Below are positions 35,856 to 44,607 of a stretch of 64,000 bases of DNA, in pieces. Source of the stretch: Acidithiobacillus thiooxidans ATCC 19377 (GTDB lineage: Bacteria; Pseudomonadota; Gammaproteobacteria; Acidithiobacillales; Acidithiobacillaceae); NCBI RefSeq assembly GCF_009662475.1, contig NZ_CP045571.1:1920501-1984500 (forward strand), given 5' to 3'. The stretch's first letter is position 1; each line of letters begins with the position of its first letter. The position numbers and the translations under genes were made by a program. The notes under the pieces were generated by a model. It saw only the letters and a program-made list of their open reading frames with translations, had not been told where the DNA came from and ran no database searches.

Positions 35856-37838
35856 GTGGCTGATGAACTCAATGCACCGCAATTGGAGGCCGTCCACCAC
35901 GTTCATGGCCCTCTGCTGGTTCTGGCTGGCGCGGGTTCCGGCAAAACCCGGGTCATCACCCGTAAAATTGTGCATCTGATTCGTGATCAACAGGTGGCCC
36001 CCAAACATATTTGTGCGGTGACTTTTACCAACAAGGCCGCCCGCGAAATGAAAAGCCGGGTCAGCCAATCCCTGCAGGGGCATAACAGCCGGGGCCTGAT
36101 GGTATCTACCTTTCATCGTCTGGGCCTGGATATTTTGCGCAAGGACATTGAACGCCTGGGTTATCGCAACAACTTCAGCGTCATTGATCCGGGAGACAGT
36201 CTCAGCATGGTGCGCAACCTGCTGCGCGATGCCAATGGTCCCAGTGATCTGGCAGAGGCCATTCAGGCGCGCATTTCGCGCTTTAAAAATGACGGATTTC
36301 TGCCCCAGGAGGCCCAGGGGGAAGATCGGCTGGGGGAAGAAGCAGCGGTCATCTACAAGCCCTATCAACGTGCCCTGAGTGCCTGCAATGCGGTGGATCT
36401 GGATGATCTGATTCTGCTCCCTACCCGCCTGCTGCAGGAAAACGAGGAAGCCCGCACGGCCTGGCAGGATCGTATCCGTTATTTACTGGTAGACGAGTAT
36501 CAGGACAGTAATGGTGCCCAGTATCGTCTGATCCGCAATTTGCTGGGCGTGCGTCACAACCTGACCGCTGTAGGGGATGATGATCAGAGTATTTATTCGT
36601 GGCGAGGGGCTGCAGCCGACAATTTGCATCGTCTGGCCCAGGATTATCCGGCCCTGAAAGTCATCAAGCTGGAGCAGAATTATCGTTCTACCGGCCGTAT
36701 TCTCCAGTCCGCCAACGCGGTGATTGCGCAAAATCCCCATCTTTTTGAAAAGCGCCTGTGGAGCACTCTGGGCGATGGACATCCCATCCGGGTGCTGAAC
36801 TGCGCCGATGAAAGTGATGAAGCCGAACAGGTGGTCAACGCCATTCTCCGTGACCGTTTTCAGCGCCAGGGAGAGTATCGGGATTATGCGATTCTTTATC
36901 GCAGTAACCATCAGTCCCGTCCTTTTGAAGCGGCTTTGCGCAATGCCCGCATTCCTTACCAGATTTCCGGCGGGTTGTCGTTTTTTGAGCGCAGCGAAAT
37001 CAAGGATTTTCTGGCCTATTTGCGTTTACTGAGTAATCCCGATGATGATCCGGCCTTTTTGCGCGCGGTCAACACCCCGCGTCGGGGCATTGGCAGCAGC
37101 ACCCTCGAAAAGCTCGGCGAGTTTGCCAAGGCCCAGAATTTATCTCTGTTTGCTGCGGTTTGGGAAGATGGGCTGGAACTGCCGGAAAAAGGCCGCAACG
37201 CCCTGCGCAGTTTTGCCGGATGGGTCAACCTGAAAGCCGATGAAGTCGAGAAGGCGGAGCTGATGCCGGCCCTGCAGAGCCTGCCCGATGATATTGGCTA
37301 TTTGCCCTACTTGCATAATGAAGGGGATGAAAAAGATGCAGCCCGGCGCTGGGAGAATATTCAGGAACTACTGGCCTGGATGCAGCGCCTGCAGGAGCAG
37401 GTAGATGGCCCGCAAACCCTGGTGGAAATTCTCAACCGGCTAATGCTGTTTAATGTGCTGGAGCGGGAAGAAGACGATGACCGCGATGTGCTGCGCCTTT
37501 CGACCCTGCATGCCGCCAAGGGCCTGGAGTTTCCCCAGGTGTTTCTGGTGGGCGCGGAAGAGGAGTTACTGCCGCATCGTAACAGTGAAACCCCGGAACA
37601 AATCGCCGAAGAGCGGCGCCTGTTTTATGTGGGAATGACTCGCGCCCGTTTCCGCCTGACCCTTAGCCGCTGCCGCAAACGACGGCGCTATGGTCAGGAC
37701 GTCAATCCCAAGGCCTCCCGCTTTTTGCAGGAAATCCCCAAGGAACATCTGGACTGGCAGGGTGCAGACAGCGAGGCAGAGACCATGGACCCCGCCGTGG
37801 CTTTTGCCCGCCTGCGCGAAATGCTGGGTAAAAACTGA
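35856..37838 (+). CDS. rep: ATP-dependent DNA helicase Rep (UvrD/Rep family)
   Basis: A 3'-5' superfamily 1 helicase, 660 residues, the size of Rep. Motifs: Q-motif ELNAPQLEAV, Ia/Walker A LAGAGSGKTRVITRKI, TFTNKAAREMK, Walker B LLVDEYQDSN, DDQSIYSWRGA, QNYRST, ISGGLSFFERSEIKD, STLHAAKGLEFPQVFL (motif V) and RRLFYVGMTRAR (motif VI). The GTG start (35856) is preceded by GGGAG. Helps replication forks pass protein blocks. Confidence 0.93.
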   Translation: MADELNAPQLEAVHHVHGPLLVLAGAGSGKTRVITRKIVHLIRDQQVAPKHICAVTFTNKAAREMKSRVSQSLQGHNSRGLMVSTFHRLGLDILRKDIERLGYRNNFSVIDPGDSLSMVRNLLRDANGPSDLAEAIQARISRFKNDGFLPQEAQGEDRLGEEAAVIYKPYQRALSACNAVDLDDLILLPTRLLQENEEARTAWQDRIRYLLVDEYQDSNGAQYRLIRNLLGVRHNLTAVGDDDQSIYSWRGAAADNLHRLAQDYPALKVIKLEQNYRSTGRILQSANAVIAQNPHLFEKRLWSTLGDGHPIRVLNCADESDEAEQVVNAILRDRFQRQGEYRDYAILYRSNHQSRPFEAALRNARIPYQISGGLSFFERSEIKDFLAYLRLLSNPDDDPAFLRAVNTPRRGIGSSTLEKLGEFAKAQNLSLFAAVWEDGLELPEKGRNALRSFAGWVNLKADEVEKAELMPALQSLPDDIGYLPYLHNEGDEKDAARRWENIQELLAWMQRLQEQVDGPQTLVEILNRLMLFNVLEREEDDDRDVLRLSTLHAAKGLEFPQVFLVGAEEELLPHRNSETPEQIAEERRLFYVGMTRARFRLTLSRCRKRRRYGQDVNPKASRFLQEIPKEHLDWQGADSEAETMDPAVAFARLREMLGKN

Positions 37839-37982
37839 ATGCCGGGTAAAAACTAATCTGATTCTGCATCAATACGCCAGACATCAAAATCATCTTGCAC
37901 GCATGGAGCATCCATGTATGCAACTATGACCGCATCGCAGGAACAAAAAGCATTCAAGACACCCACCGGATGACGCTTACGC

Positions 37983-38010
37983 AAAAAGGGCCATCCACAG
38001 ACAGCCCCTT
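37983..38010 (-). terminator. Predicted terminator downstream of rpsT
   Basis: On the minus strand, AAGGGGC and GGCCCTT form a short imperfect hairpin around an 11-base loop, followed by a T run, about 30 bases after the rpsT stop. Confidence 0.5.
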
Positions 38011-38033
38011 TCAGTGACAACAGCGCGCTGCAA

Positions 38034-38312
38034 TCAGTGTGCGGCGACGCTACCCATCGCCTTGACGCGTGCAGAAAGACGGCTCTTGGTACGTGCAGCA
38101 GCGTTAGGATGAACGATTCCCTTACCGGCAGTCTTGTCGATGACCGATTCTGCGGCATGCAGGGCCACGCGGGCTTCTTCCTGATTACCAGCGTGGACGG
38201 CCTTGAGCACCTTCTTCACGTAAGTACGCAGGCGTGAACGCATGCTGGCATTGCGCAAGCGGTGGTTTTCGTTTTGTAACACGCGCTTGCGCGCCTGAGC
38301 TGTATTCGCCAA
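38034..38312 (-). CDS. rpsT: 30S ribosomal protein S20
   Basis: Small-subunit protein bS20, 92 residues, with MANTAQARKRVLQNENHRLRN, helical and strongly basic, and the typical AESVIDKTAGKGIVHPNAAARTKSRLSARV. The start is TTG (38312), preceded by GGAGAG at normal distance. E. coli rpsT also starts with UUG, which limits its translation, so the weak start may again serve regulation. Confidence 0.96.
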   Translation of the reverse strand: MANTAQARKRVLQNENHRLRNASMRSRLRTYVKKVLKAVHAGNQEEARVALHAAESVIDKTAGKGIVHPNAAARTKSRLSARVKAMGSVAAH

Positions 38313-38473
38313 GTTTTACTCTCCGTGTCTTTGCGTAGCTGATTACTGCTGAATTTTGAAGCTGCAGATTTTGACCCTTTCCTGCAACATTGTCAACGGA
38401 TTATCTGCACATGCCGGGGTGGCAGGCGCAGCGTAGTCGCGACGGGGAAGACCTTGGCATTCGCTGTTCAGGT

Positions 38474-38495
38474 GTAATAAGGTAACACCTATTAC
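38474..38495. promoter_or_regulatory. Palindromic operator before the CopG/ParE module
   Basis: GTAATA (38474) and TATTAC (ending at 38495) with inner GGT and ACC form a 22-base imperfect palindrome, 20 bases before the antitoxin ATG. A likely autoregulatory site for the ribbon-helix-helix antitoxin. Inference from symmetry and position. Confidence 0.55.
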
Positions 38496-38514
38496 TGATA
38501 GCAGGAGGTAAACT

Positions 38515-38805
38515 ATGCCAGCCACTGCAGCAAAAACCGTATCGGTGAAACTGGATAACGATATACGCGATCGCATCCGGCATCTTGCCGATGTCCGACA
38601 CCGCACAACGCATTGGATAATGCGACAGGCCATTGAGGAATATGTAGAGCGCGAGGAAAAGCGTGAGGCGTTCCGGCAGGGTACGCTCAAGGCATGGGAG
38701 GAATATCAGGAAACCGGCCTGCACGTCACTGGAGACGAAGTAATCGCCTGGCTGGAAACGTGGGGCGACGATAATGAGCAGACTGCACCGGCATGCCACA
38801 AGTAA
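38515..38805 (+). CDS. Ribbon-helix-helix antitoxin (CopG/ParD-like)
   Basis: 96 residues. KTVSVKLDNDIRDRIRHLADVRHRTTHWIMRQAIEEYVEREEKR is the ribbon-helix-helix pattern, with the strand KTVSVKL and two helices. The C-terminal tail ETGLHVTGDEVIAWLETWGDD resembles toxin-binding tails of this group (TGxHVxxDEVxAWLxxWG). A strong AGGAGG site lies 6 bases before the ATG. It overlaps the toxin frame by 13 bases, and that toxin is broken, so this is an antitoxin without an active partner. Confidence 0.88.
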   Translation: MPATAAKTVSVKLDNDIRDRIRHLADVRHRTTHWIMRQAIEEYVEREEKREAFRQGTLKAWEEYQETGLHVTGDEVIAWLETWGDDNEQTAPACHK

Positions 38806-39086
38806 AGTTCGCGCCCGCTGCCTTGCGGGACTTGGAGCGGTTGCGTGAATTTTTGCGTCCGAAGAACCCGGTGGCCGCTAAACGGGCTGCTGCAGCCATC
38901 GTGTAATCCCTGCAAGCACTTGGACATCATCCGCATATTGGGCGCACGGTTGAGGGCTTGTCGGAAGAATTCAGGGAATGGCTGATCGAGTTTGGCGACA
39001 GAGGATATGTGGCCCGCTATCGCTATGACGGTGCTGCGCTGGTGACGATCCTGGCCATTTGGCACCAGAAGGAGGCCGGGCTTTGA
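38793..39086 (+). pseudogene. ParE/RelE-type toxin with an internal stop codon
   Basis: ATG 38793 opens MPQVKFAPAALRDLERLREFLRPKNP, the RelE/ParE fold. At 38904-38906 a TAA interrupts AAAIV-stop-SLQALGHHP. The frame then resumes correctly with GRTVEGLSEEFREWLIEFGDRGYVARYRYDGAALVTILAIWHQKEAGL (typical toxin C-terminus) to 39086. A single G-to-T change of a GAA codon explains it. Truncation at 37 of 97 codons must abolish activity. Confidence 0.9.
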
Positions 39087-39107
39087 CTTTTGTCAAAAAC
39101 CGCCGAG

Positions 39108-40145
39108 TTATTCTGCCGTCATTACCTGCACATGCCGGGGTTGCACGCAGACCTTGAGGAAGTTTCCCACGGTGATCTGTGCGTCTTCGGCCTGCTGGCG
39201 GGATAGCAGCATTTCCAGTGAGGCGGGTCCTTCCAGATAAAGGCGCATGCTCAGACCTTCCTTTCGGCAAGCTTTGACCTGCACCGACAAGGGATTGGGA
39301 CAACAATGCGCTGCTCCATCCTCTTGCAGGTAGATGTCTTCTGCGCGCATGGCCAATTGTACGGGCATTCCTACCGACAGAGCTGCTTGCCACCCGGCCT
39401 GCATCTGCCATCCGGAGCCCGCTACCTGCAGGCGGGAGTTGTGCTCAGAACCGACAATCTGACCCGATAGAAAATTACGGAAACCCAGCAATCGGGCTGA
39501 AGCAACATGACGCGGCCGTGCAAACACTTCGGCAGGGGCGCCTTCCTGGACAATGCGGCCATCGCGCAAAATAGCCATATGGTCCGCCAGCATCGCCAGA
39601 TGCGGATCGTGACTGACCGCCAGTACAGGAATCCCGAATACGTGAACCTCCCTTACCAGCTCATCCAGCACCTCGTCCCGAGTCGCCATATCCAGCGCTG
39701 AAGTGGGCTCATCCAGCAATAATAATTGAGGTTTTCGTGCTAGCGCCCGCGCCAGAGCCACCCGCTGTTTCTGGCCTCCGGAAAGTTCAGACGGAAAACG
39801 ATTCGCCAAATTTTCAAGACCAACCCGTTGGAGCAAGGCCAGGGCATCCATATGGCGATGGGCAGAGCGCGACAGGGGAAATGCGACATTTTCCCAGGCC
39901 CGCAAGTGCGGAAATAGTGCATAGCCCTGAGGCAAATAAGCAATGGGTCGTTGCTCTACGGCCAGATCTCCGTAAGGATTGACCTGGGCCGGGAGCAAAC
40001 CGGCAACGGCCTTCAGCAGCGATGATTTACCTACACCGGAGACGCCCAACAGTACGGTGAAGCCTTGTACCTGCAAGCTGATATCCAGGGCAAGAGGCTG
40101 CTGCATCTGGCAATGAATGTGCAGGGCGGGAGCCGATGGCTTCAA
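39108..40145 (-). CDS. modC: Molybdate ABC transporter ATP-binding protein
   Basis: 345 residues. Walker A GVSGVGKSSLL, AYLPQGYALFPHL, signature [15 protein letters not shown], Walker B LLLLDEPTSALD and AVSHDPHLAM are present. The C-terminal region past about residue 230 is an MOP/TOBE-like domain (LAMRAEDIYLQEDG, LSVQVKACRKEG), as in ModC. TTG 40145 overlaps the modB stop (TTGA); the frame runs further upstream only inside modB. The substrate could be tungstate. Confidence 0.86.
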   Translation of the reverse strand: MKPSAPALHIHCQMQQPLALDISLQVQGFTVLLGVSGVGKSSLLKAVAGLLPAQVNPYGDLAVEQRPIAYLPQGYALFPHLRAWENVAFPLSRSAHRHMDALALLQRVGLENLANRFPSELSGGQKQRVALARALARKPQLLLLDEPTSALDMATRDEVLDELVREVHVFGIPVLAVSHDPHLAMLADHMAILRDGRIVQEGAPAEVFARPRHVASARLLGFRNFLSGQIVGSEHNSRLQVAGSGWQMQAGWQAALSVGMPVQLAMRAEDIYLQEDGAAHCCPNPLSVQVKACRKEGLSMRLYLEGPASLEMLLSRQQAEDAQITVGNFLKVCVQPRHVQVMTAE

Positions 40146-40924
40146 AACATGGCCTGCGTCTGCCGCCGGGCGCGCAAACCAATCCAGAGTGGCAAGGGGA
40201 CAGCCACCAGAAAAAATATCCACAGCAAGGGGTAAACTGCACTGAGACCAATATCTTGCAAATTGACCCACAATTTGACCGGGATTCCCTCAGGGAAATA
40301 AGCCACAATCAACACAATGCCAAACTCACCCATGGCCCGTACCCAGGCCAGGGCCACCCCGGCTGACAAACCAATGCGCGCCAACGGTAAGGTGACCCGC
40401 CAAAAAGTCTGAACGCGGTTGCGCCCCAATGTCCTGCTGATTTGTTCGAGTTCGCGGGGAACACCTTCAAAAGCTGCCCGCGCTGCGATGATATAATAAG
40501 GCATCGCCCCATAAATCTGGGCGAGGATAAACGCCGGAGCCGTATTGGTGAGATAGATGCCGGCATGGCTGAATAAAGTACCCACGGGTGAATAGGGACC
40601 ATAAAAACTGCTCAGTAAAATACCCAGAGCCAGGGGTGGCGTCAGCAGGGGCAACATCAGCAGGGCATCAAAAAACCACTTGCCACGGCCCTGCCCGCGC
40701 GCCAGCCACCAGGCCAGCGGCGTTCCGGCCAGCACGGAAATAATCAGGGCCAACGCACTGTAAAGTAAGGAAGTCCGGATTGCACCAAGATCGCCATCGG
40801 CAAAATGAAAATCAGGCCAGTCCGTCGCAAATAGCAGCGCTGCAAAGGGGGCCAGCAAAAAGACAAATACCAGGCCAGCCAAAGCAGGCCCCATCCAGCG
40901 AAAACGGTCAAAACCCGTTGTCAT
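40142..40924 (-). CDS. modB: Molybdate/tungstate ABC permease
   Basis: 260 residues with five to six membrane segments and the binding-protein-dependent transport motif (AFEGVPRELEQISRTLGRNRVQTFWRVTLPLA region, EAA loop). The start is uncertain: ATG 40924 has no clear Shine-Dalgarno, while a GGGGAGGAG lies further upstream, next to an in-frame TTG at 40972. No modA follows or precedes within the window. A short open segment ending in SWE-stop just upstream, at about 41020-41100, might be the tail of a lost solute-binding protein; this is weak. Confidence 0.83.
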   Translation of the reverse strand: MTTGFDRFRWMGPALAGLVFVFLLAPFAALLFATDWPDFHFADGDLGAIRTSLLYSALALIISVLAGTPLAWWLARGQGRGKWFFDALLMLPLLTPPLALGILLSSFYGPYSPVGTLFSHAGIYLTNTAPAFILAQIYGAMPYYIIAARAAFEGVPRELEQISRTLGRNRVQTFWRVTLPLARIGLSAGVALAWVRAMGEFGIVLIVAYFPEGIPVKLWVNLQDIGLSAVYPLLWIFFLVAVPLPLWIGLRARRQTQAMF

Positions 40925-41150
40925 CCGATAGGCTGGAAAGCCTGGGCCATGATCCGCGCTTTGCAATACTCCTCCCCATAAAAGGTGTGCCAGGGAAAAC
41001 CTTACGTTATTCCCAGCTAAACATATCCGCAAGGTTATAGCGCTGCGGCACTACCCAGTCAAGCCTGCAGCAACAGCCCGGCGCAGCAACGGTCTACAGA
41101 GCAAGCTCAGGCCAAGGTCGAATAGTACATACATTATTCCGGCTTTTTTA

Positions 41151-41187
41151 TGCTATACTTATGGAATAGATAGCGTTAACTATCCAT
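41151..41187 (+). promoter_or_regulatory. Extended -10 promoter and inverted repeat before the DsrE gene
   Basis: TG-C-TATACT (41151-41159) is an extended -10 element. Directly after it, GATAG (41169) and CTATC (41180-41184) form an inverted repeat around CGTTAA, with ATGG and CCAT further out. A repressor bound there would block the start of transcription. Prediction by eye. Confidence 0.5.
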
Positions 41188-41203
41188 TAAAGAGTCAGAC
41201 ATA

Positions 41204-41551
41204 ATGCACTGGACCATCCTCCTCAAATCCGACCCCGAAGCAAAGGGTAATCCTGTTCTGCACGGCCTGCGCATGGCGGCGTCGGCTGTGGCGGATGGCG
41301 TTGAGGTGAGCGTTTTTCTTGCTCAGGAAGCCTGCCCCCTGGCTTTTCTGGATGAGCAAACCGGGGCAAAACAGTTGGTTCATCAGGATCTTATTCATGA
41401 ACTTCAGGAACTGGGTGCGAAGGTATATGTGGTCGGCCTGGAATGGCTGCATCAGTCTGAAAAAGCCCTGCTCAACTCCAGCATTGAGGCGGCCAGCATG
41501 AAAACCCTGGTCCGCCAGATGAAAATCTCCGATCAGGTCATCACCCTTTAA
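41204..41551 (+). CDS. DsrE-family protein
   Basis: 115 residues of the DsrE/DsrF-like fold: WTILLKSDPEAKGNPVLHGLRMAASAVADGVEVSVFLAQEA and the second half ALLNSSIEAASMKTLVRQMKISDQVITL (described in parts). Members act in sulfur relay or in thiosulfate transfer, usually through a conserved Cys. Here the only Cys is in QEACPLAFLD, about residue 46. In a sulfur oxidiser a role in sulfane sulfur handling is plausible but unproven. apaH follows 4 bases later. Confidence 0.78.
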   Translation: MHWTILLKSDPEAKGNPVLHGLRMAASAVADGVEVSVFLAQEACPLAFLDEQTGAKQLVHQDLIHELQELGAKVYVVGLEWLHQSEKALLNSSIEAASMKTLVRQMKISDQVITL

Positions 41552-41555
41552 AACC

Positions 41556-42392
41556 ATGGGTGCTACTTACGCTTTAGGAGATCTGCAGGGTTGTTGTGCC
41601 CCTTTCAACGAACTACTGCAAAAAGTCGACTTTGATGTGCAGCATGACCACCTCTGGTTGGCAGGTGACCTGCTGAATCGTGGTCCCGATAGTCGTCCAT
41701 TACTGAAAAAGCTTTTCAACTGGCAGGATCGCCTCCACATTGTGCTGGGTAATCATGATTTATATGCGCTTTCGCGCTGGGCGGGTATTGTTCCTGCCAA
41801 AAAAAGTGACACCCTTGCGGTACTGCTCGCTGACAAAAATGCCGGTGACTGGCTGGAATGGCTAAGGCAGCAACCCCTGCTCCATCATGACGAAGCGCTG
41901 GGCTGGACGATGGTCCATGCCGCCATCCATCCCGACTGGGACATTTCCAGCGCTGCAGAGCATGCTTTGCAGGTGCAGGAGGCACTATGCGGCCCGCACT
42001 GGAAACGCTTTTTGAAATCATTGTGGGCTGCGCCCGCTCCGGATCGCTGGGAAGGTTGCCGCAACGAAGTAGACGCTCAGCGTTTTCGGGTGGCGGTATT
42101 TACCCGCGCCCGTTATGCCACCGCAGATGGTCTTTTCAACTGGCCCAGCACCCTACCCAAAGACCTTGCGCATATGTATGCGCCGTGGCATCGATGGTTT
42201 TTTGAACGGCAGAGCAGTGGTTCTATTATCTGCGGGCATTGGGCGACTCAGGGTCTGCTGGTGCATGACCGCTTGCTGGCCCTGGACAGCGGCTGTGTCT
42301 GGGGTCGGCAGTTGAGCGCAGCGCGCATTGATCTCGCCGAGCCACTGATTCAGCAGATCAATTGCCCCGCCTATGCTCAACCCGGTAACTAA
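41556..42392 (+). CDS. apaH: Symmetrical bis(5'-nucleosyl)-tetraphosphatase
   Basis: Hydrolyses Ap4A to two ADP. 278 residues. Calcineurin-like metal motifs GDLQGC, GDLLNRGPDS and LGNHD; MVHAAIHPDWD and the C-terminal CGHWATQGL and LDSGCVWG are typical of ApaH. Starts 4 bases after the DsrE gene. Confidence 0.96.
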   Translation: MGATYALGDLQGCCAPFNELLQKVDFDVQHDHLWLAGDLLNRGPDSRPLLKKLFNWQDRLHIVLGNHDLYALSRWAGIVPAKKSDTLAVLLADKNAGDWLEWLRQQPLLHHDEALGWTMVHAAIHPDWDISSAAEHALQVQEALCGPHWKRFLKSLWAAPAPDRWEGCRNEVDAQRFRVAVFTRARYATADGLFNWPSTLPKDLAHMYAPWHRWFFERQSSGSIICGHWATQGLLVHDRLLALDSGCVWGRQLSAARIDLAEPLIQQINCPAYAQPGN

Positions 42393-42415
42393 GGAATAAC
42401 ATCAGCTCAGCAGAC

Positions 42416-44224
42416 ATGCCCACCATTACGCCCTCTCTCGAAATCCTGCGCCACACATTCGGCTATGAACAGTTTCGAGCCCCTCAAGAGGAAGTCATCG
42501 CCACACTCATGAGCGGCCAGGACGCACTGGTGTTGATGCCTACCGGGGGCGGCAAGTCATTGTGTTATCAGATTCCTGCGATCTCCCGTCCTGGTGCTGG
42601 TGTAGTCATATCACCACTCATCGCGCTGATGGAAGATCAGGTGAATGCCTTGCGGCAGGCGGGGGTTGCAGCGGCGGCTCTCAATTCCAGCATTCAGCCC
42701 CGGGAAATCCGCGAAACCGAAGAAGCCCTGCGCAGCGGCCAACTGGATTTACTGTACATTGCCCCCGAGCGTCTGCTGCAGGATCGTACCCTGCGCCTGC
42801 TGCAACAATGTCAGGTCAATCTTTTCGCGATTGATGAGGCCCATTGCGTATCCCAGTGGGGACATGATTTTCGCCCGGAATATTTGCAACTGAAGGTTCT
42901 TCACGAACGCTTCCCGGCCATACCGCGCATTGCCCTGACCGCCACCGCAGACCCCAAAACCCGTCTGGAAATCATCGAACGACTGGGACTGCAACGCGCA
43001 CGCATTTTTACCCGGTCTTTTGATCGTCCCAATATCCGCTACCACATCCACAGCAGCAGCCAGGGTGCGCGCAACGCCCTGCTGCGTTTTATTCGCGACC
43101 ACCATGATGGTGAAGCAGGCATTGTTTACTGCCTTTCCCGTAAACGCGTCGAAGAAATAGCTACATGGCTTCAGGCTGAAGGATTGGACGCCCTGCCCTA
43201 TCACGCCGGCCTTTCTGCAGATGAACGGCGTCGCCATCAACAGCGTTTTCAACGCGATGAGGGTGTCATTATTGTAGCAACTATTGCTTTTGGTATGGGT
43301 ATCGACAAGCCCAATGTGCGTTTTGTGGCCCATCTCAATTTGCCCAAAAGTATCGAAGCCTATTATCAGGAAACCGGTCGGGCGGGGCGTGACGGTTTGC
43401 CGGCTGAAGCCTGGATGCATTATGGCCTGCAGGATGTGGTGCAACTGCGGCAGATGATCCAGCAATCTGAAGCCGACCAGCAACGCAAGCAAATGGAAGG
43501 CCAAAAACTGGATGCCATGCTCGCTCTTTGTGAAACGACGCAATGCCGGCGCCAGACCCTGCTCAGCTATTTTGGCGAAACCCTCGCCCAGCCCTGCGGA
43601 AATTGTGACAACTGCCTGACCCCTCCGGCCACCTGGGATGCCACCGTCGCTGCACAAAAAGCCCTCTCTGCGGTACACCGCACGGGTCAGCGTTTTGGAG
43701 TTCAGTATCTGGTCGATGTCTTGCTTGCCCGCGATGATCCCCGTATTCAGCAATGGGGCCATCATCAACTCCGGGTCTATGGCATTGGCAAGGAATTATC
43801 TGCCAACGCCTGGCGCGCCTTGTTCCGCCATCTGTTACTCCGGGGCCTGGTTGAAGTAGATAGCGAAGGACATGGTGGCTTGCGTCTGAGTCCGCTGAGT
43901 CGTCCCATTTTGCGCGGCGAACAAACTCTCACCCTGCGCCAGCACGACAACGCCCAGCCCCGAAAAAAAGAGAAGGTCCAGGAAATTCCTGCCAGCGACA
44001 AAGCACTATGGGAAGATTTACGTCAGCATCGCCGCGCCCTGGCACAAACCCAGGGAGTACCTCCCTACGTGATCTTTCATGATGCGACGCTGATGGAAAT
44101 GCTGCGCCTGCGCCCCCTGAGCCTGGCCAGTCTCGCCACGGTGCCCGGCGTTGGTGAACGCAAACTCGCCGCTTATGGGGAATCGTTTCTGGCCATATTA
44201 CTGAATCACGCAGGCCGGTCCTAA
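42416..44224 (+). CDS. recQ: ATP-dependent DNA helicase RecQ
   Basis: 602 residues. FGYEQFRAPQEEVI, Walker A LMPTGGGKSLCYQIPA, the DEAH box AIDEAHCVSQWGHDFRPEY, TATADPKTR, YCLSRKRVEEIA, HAGLSADERR, VATIAFGMGIDKPNVRFV and QETGRAGRDGL. The zinc-binding domain has CETTQCRR and CGNCDNC. A winged-helix RQC part and a C-terminal HRDC domain (LREDLRQHRR-type, LATVPGVGERKLAAYGE) complete it. Full length for the family. Confidence 0.96.
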   Translation: MPTITPSLEILRHTFGYEQFRAPQEEVIATLMSGQDALVLMPTGGGKSLCYQIPAISRPGAGVVISPLIALMEDQVNALRQAGVAAAALNSSIQPREIRETEEALRSGQLDLLYIAPERLLQDRTLRLLQQCQVNLFAIDEAHCVSQWGHDFRPEYLQLKVLHERFPAIPRIALTATADPKTRLEIIERLGLQRARIFTRSFDRPNIRYHIHSSSQGARNALLRFIRDHHDGEAGIVYCLSRKRVEEIATWLQAEGLDALPYHAGLSADERRRHQQRFQRDEGVIIVATIAFGMGIDKPNVRFVAHLNLPKSIEAYYQETGRAGRDGLPAEAWMHYGLQDVVQLRQMIQQSEADQQRKQMEGQKLDAMLALCETTQCRRQTLLSYFGETLAQPCGNCDNCLTPPATWDATVAAQKALSAVHRTGQRFGVQYLVDVLLARDDPRIQQWGHHQLRVYGIGKELSANAWRALFRHLLLRGLVEVDSEGHGGLRLSPLSRPILRGEQTLTLRQHDNAQPRKKEKVQEIPASDKALWEDLRQHRRALAQTQGVPPYVIFHDATLMEMLRLRPLSLASLATVPGVGERKLAAYGESFLAILLNHAGRS

Positions 44225-44288
44225 TGGATCAAAACTTGCCCTGCAACAGGTCAGGTCGCATCATAGGACCAAACTTGAGGAAACCCGA

Positions 44289-44603
44289 ATGAACGAAAAA
44301 AGCTTTGCCGTCGCCGTTGAAAACACTCTGACAGAATTGCTGACCCGCATTGAGGAACGCACTGCGGATGTGGAATGTGATCTGGTGGACAGCGTGCTCA
44401 CCCTGCTCCTGCCAGATGGCAGCCAGATTATCATCAATCGTCAGGAGGCCGTTCAGCAAATCTGGCTGGCCTGCAGTGATGGTCCCGCCCGCTTTTCGGC
44501 CAAAGATGATCAATGGCTGGACAGCCAGACGGGAGAAAACCTGACGACCGCCCTGGGCCGGCTACTCAGCCATCGTTTACATGACCACATCATCCTGGAC
44601 TGA
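44289..44603 (+). CDS. cyaY: Frataxin homologue CyaY
   Basis: 104 residues, the CyaY length. MNEKSFAVAVENTLTELLTRIEE, acidic first helix with ERTADVECDLVDSVLTLLLPDGSQIIINRQEAVQQIWLA, then HDQWLDS-like ending. Frataxins bind iron and modulate Fe-S cluster assembly on IscS. Shine-Dalgarno GAGG lies before the ATG. Strands are alternately acidic and hydrophobic as in the family. Confidence 0.9.
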   Translation: MNEKSFAVAVENTLTELLTRIEERTADVECDLVDSVLTLLLPDGSQIIINRQEAVQQIWLACSDGPARFSAKDDQWLDSQTGENLTTALGRLLSHRLHDHIILD

Positions 44604-44607
44604 AATA

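Noticed and set aside
37853-38158. A 101-codon minus-strand frame between rep and rpsT
   Set aside because: It overlaps the 3' part of rpsT in another frame and contains the predicted terminator; no ribosome site.
42749-43768. A 339-codon open frame antisense to recQ
   Set aside because: RecQ motifs run without gap through the region; the antisense frame is a codon-bias shadow.
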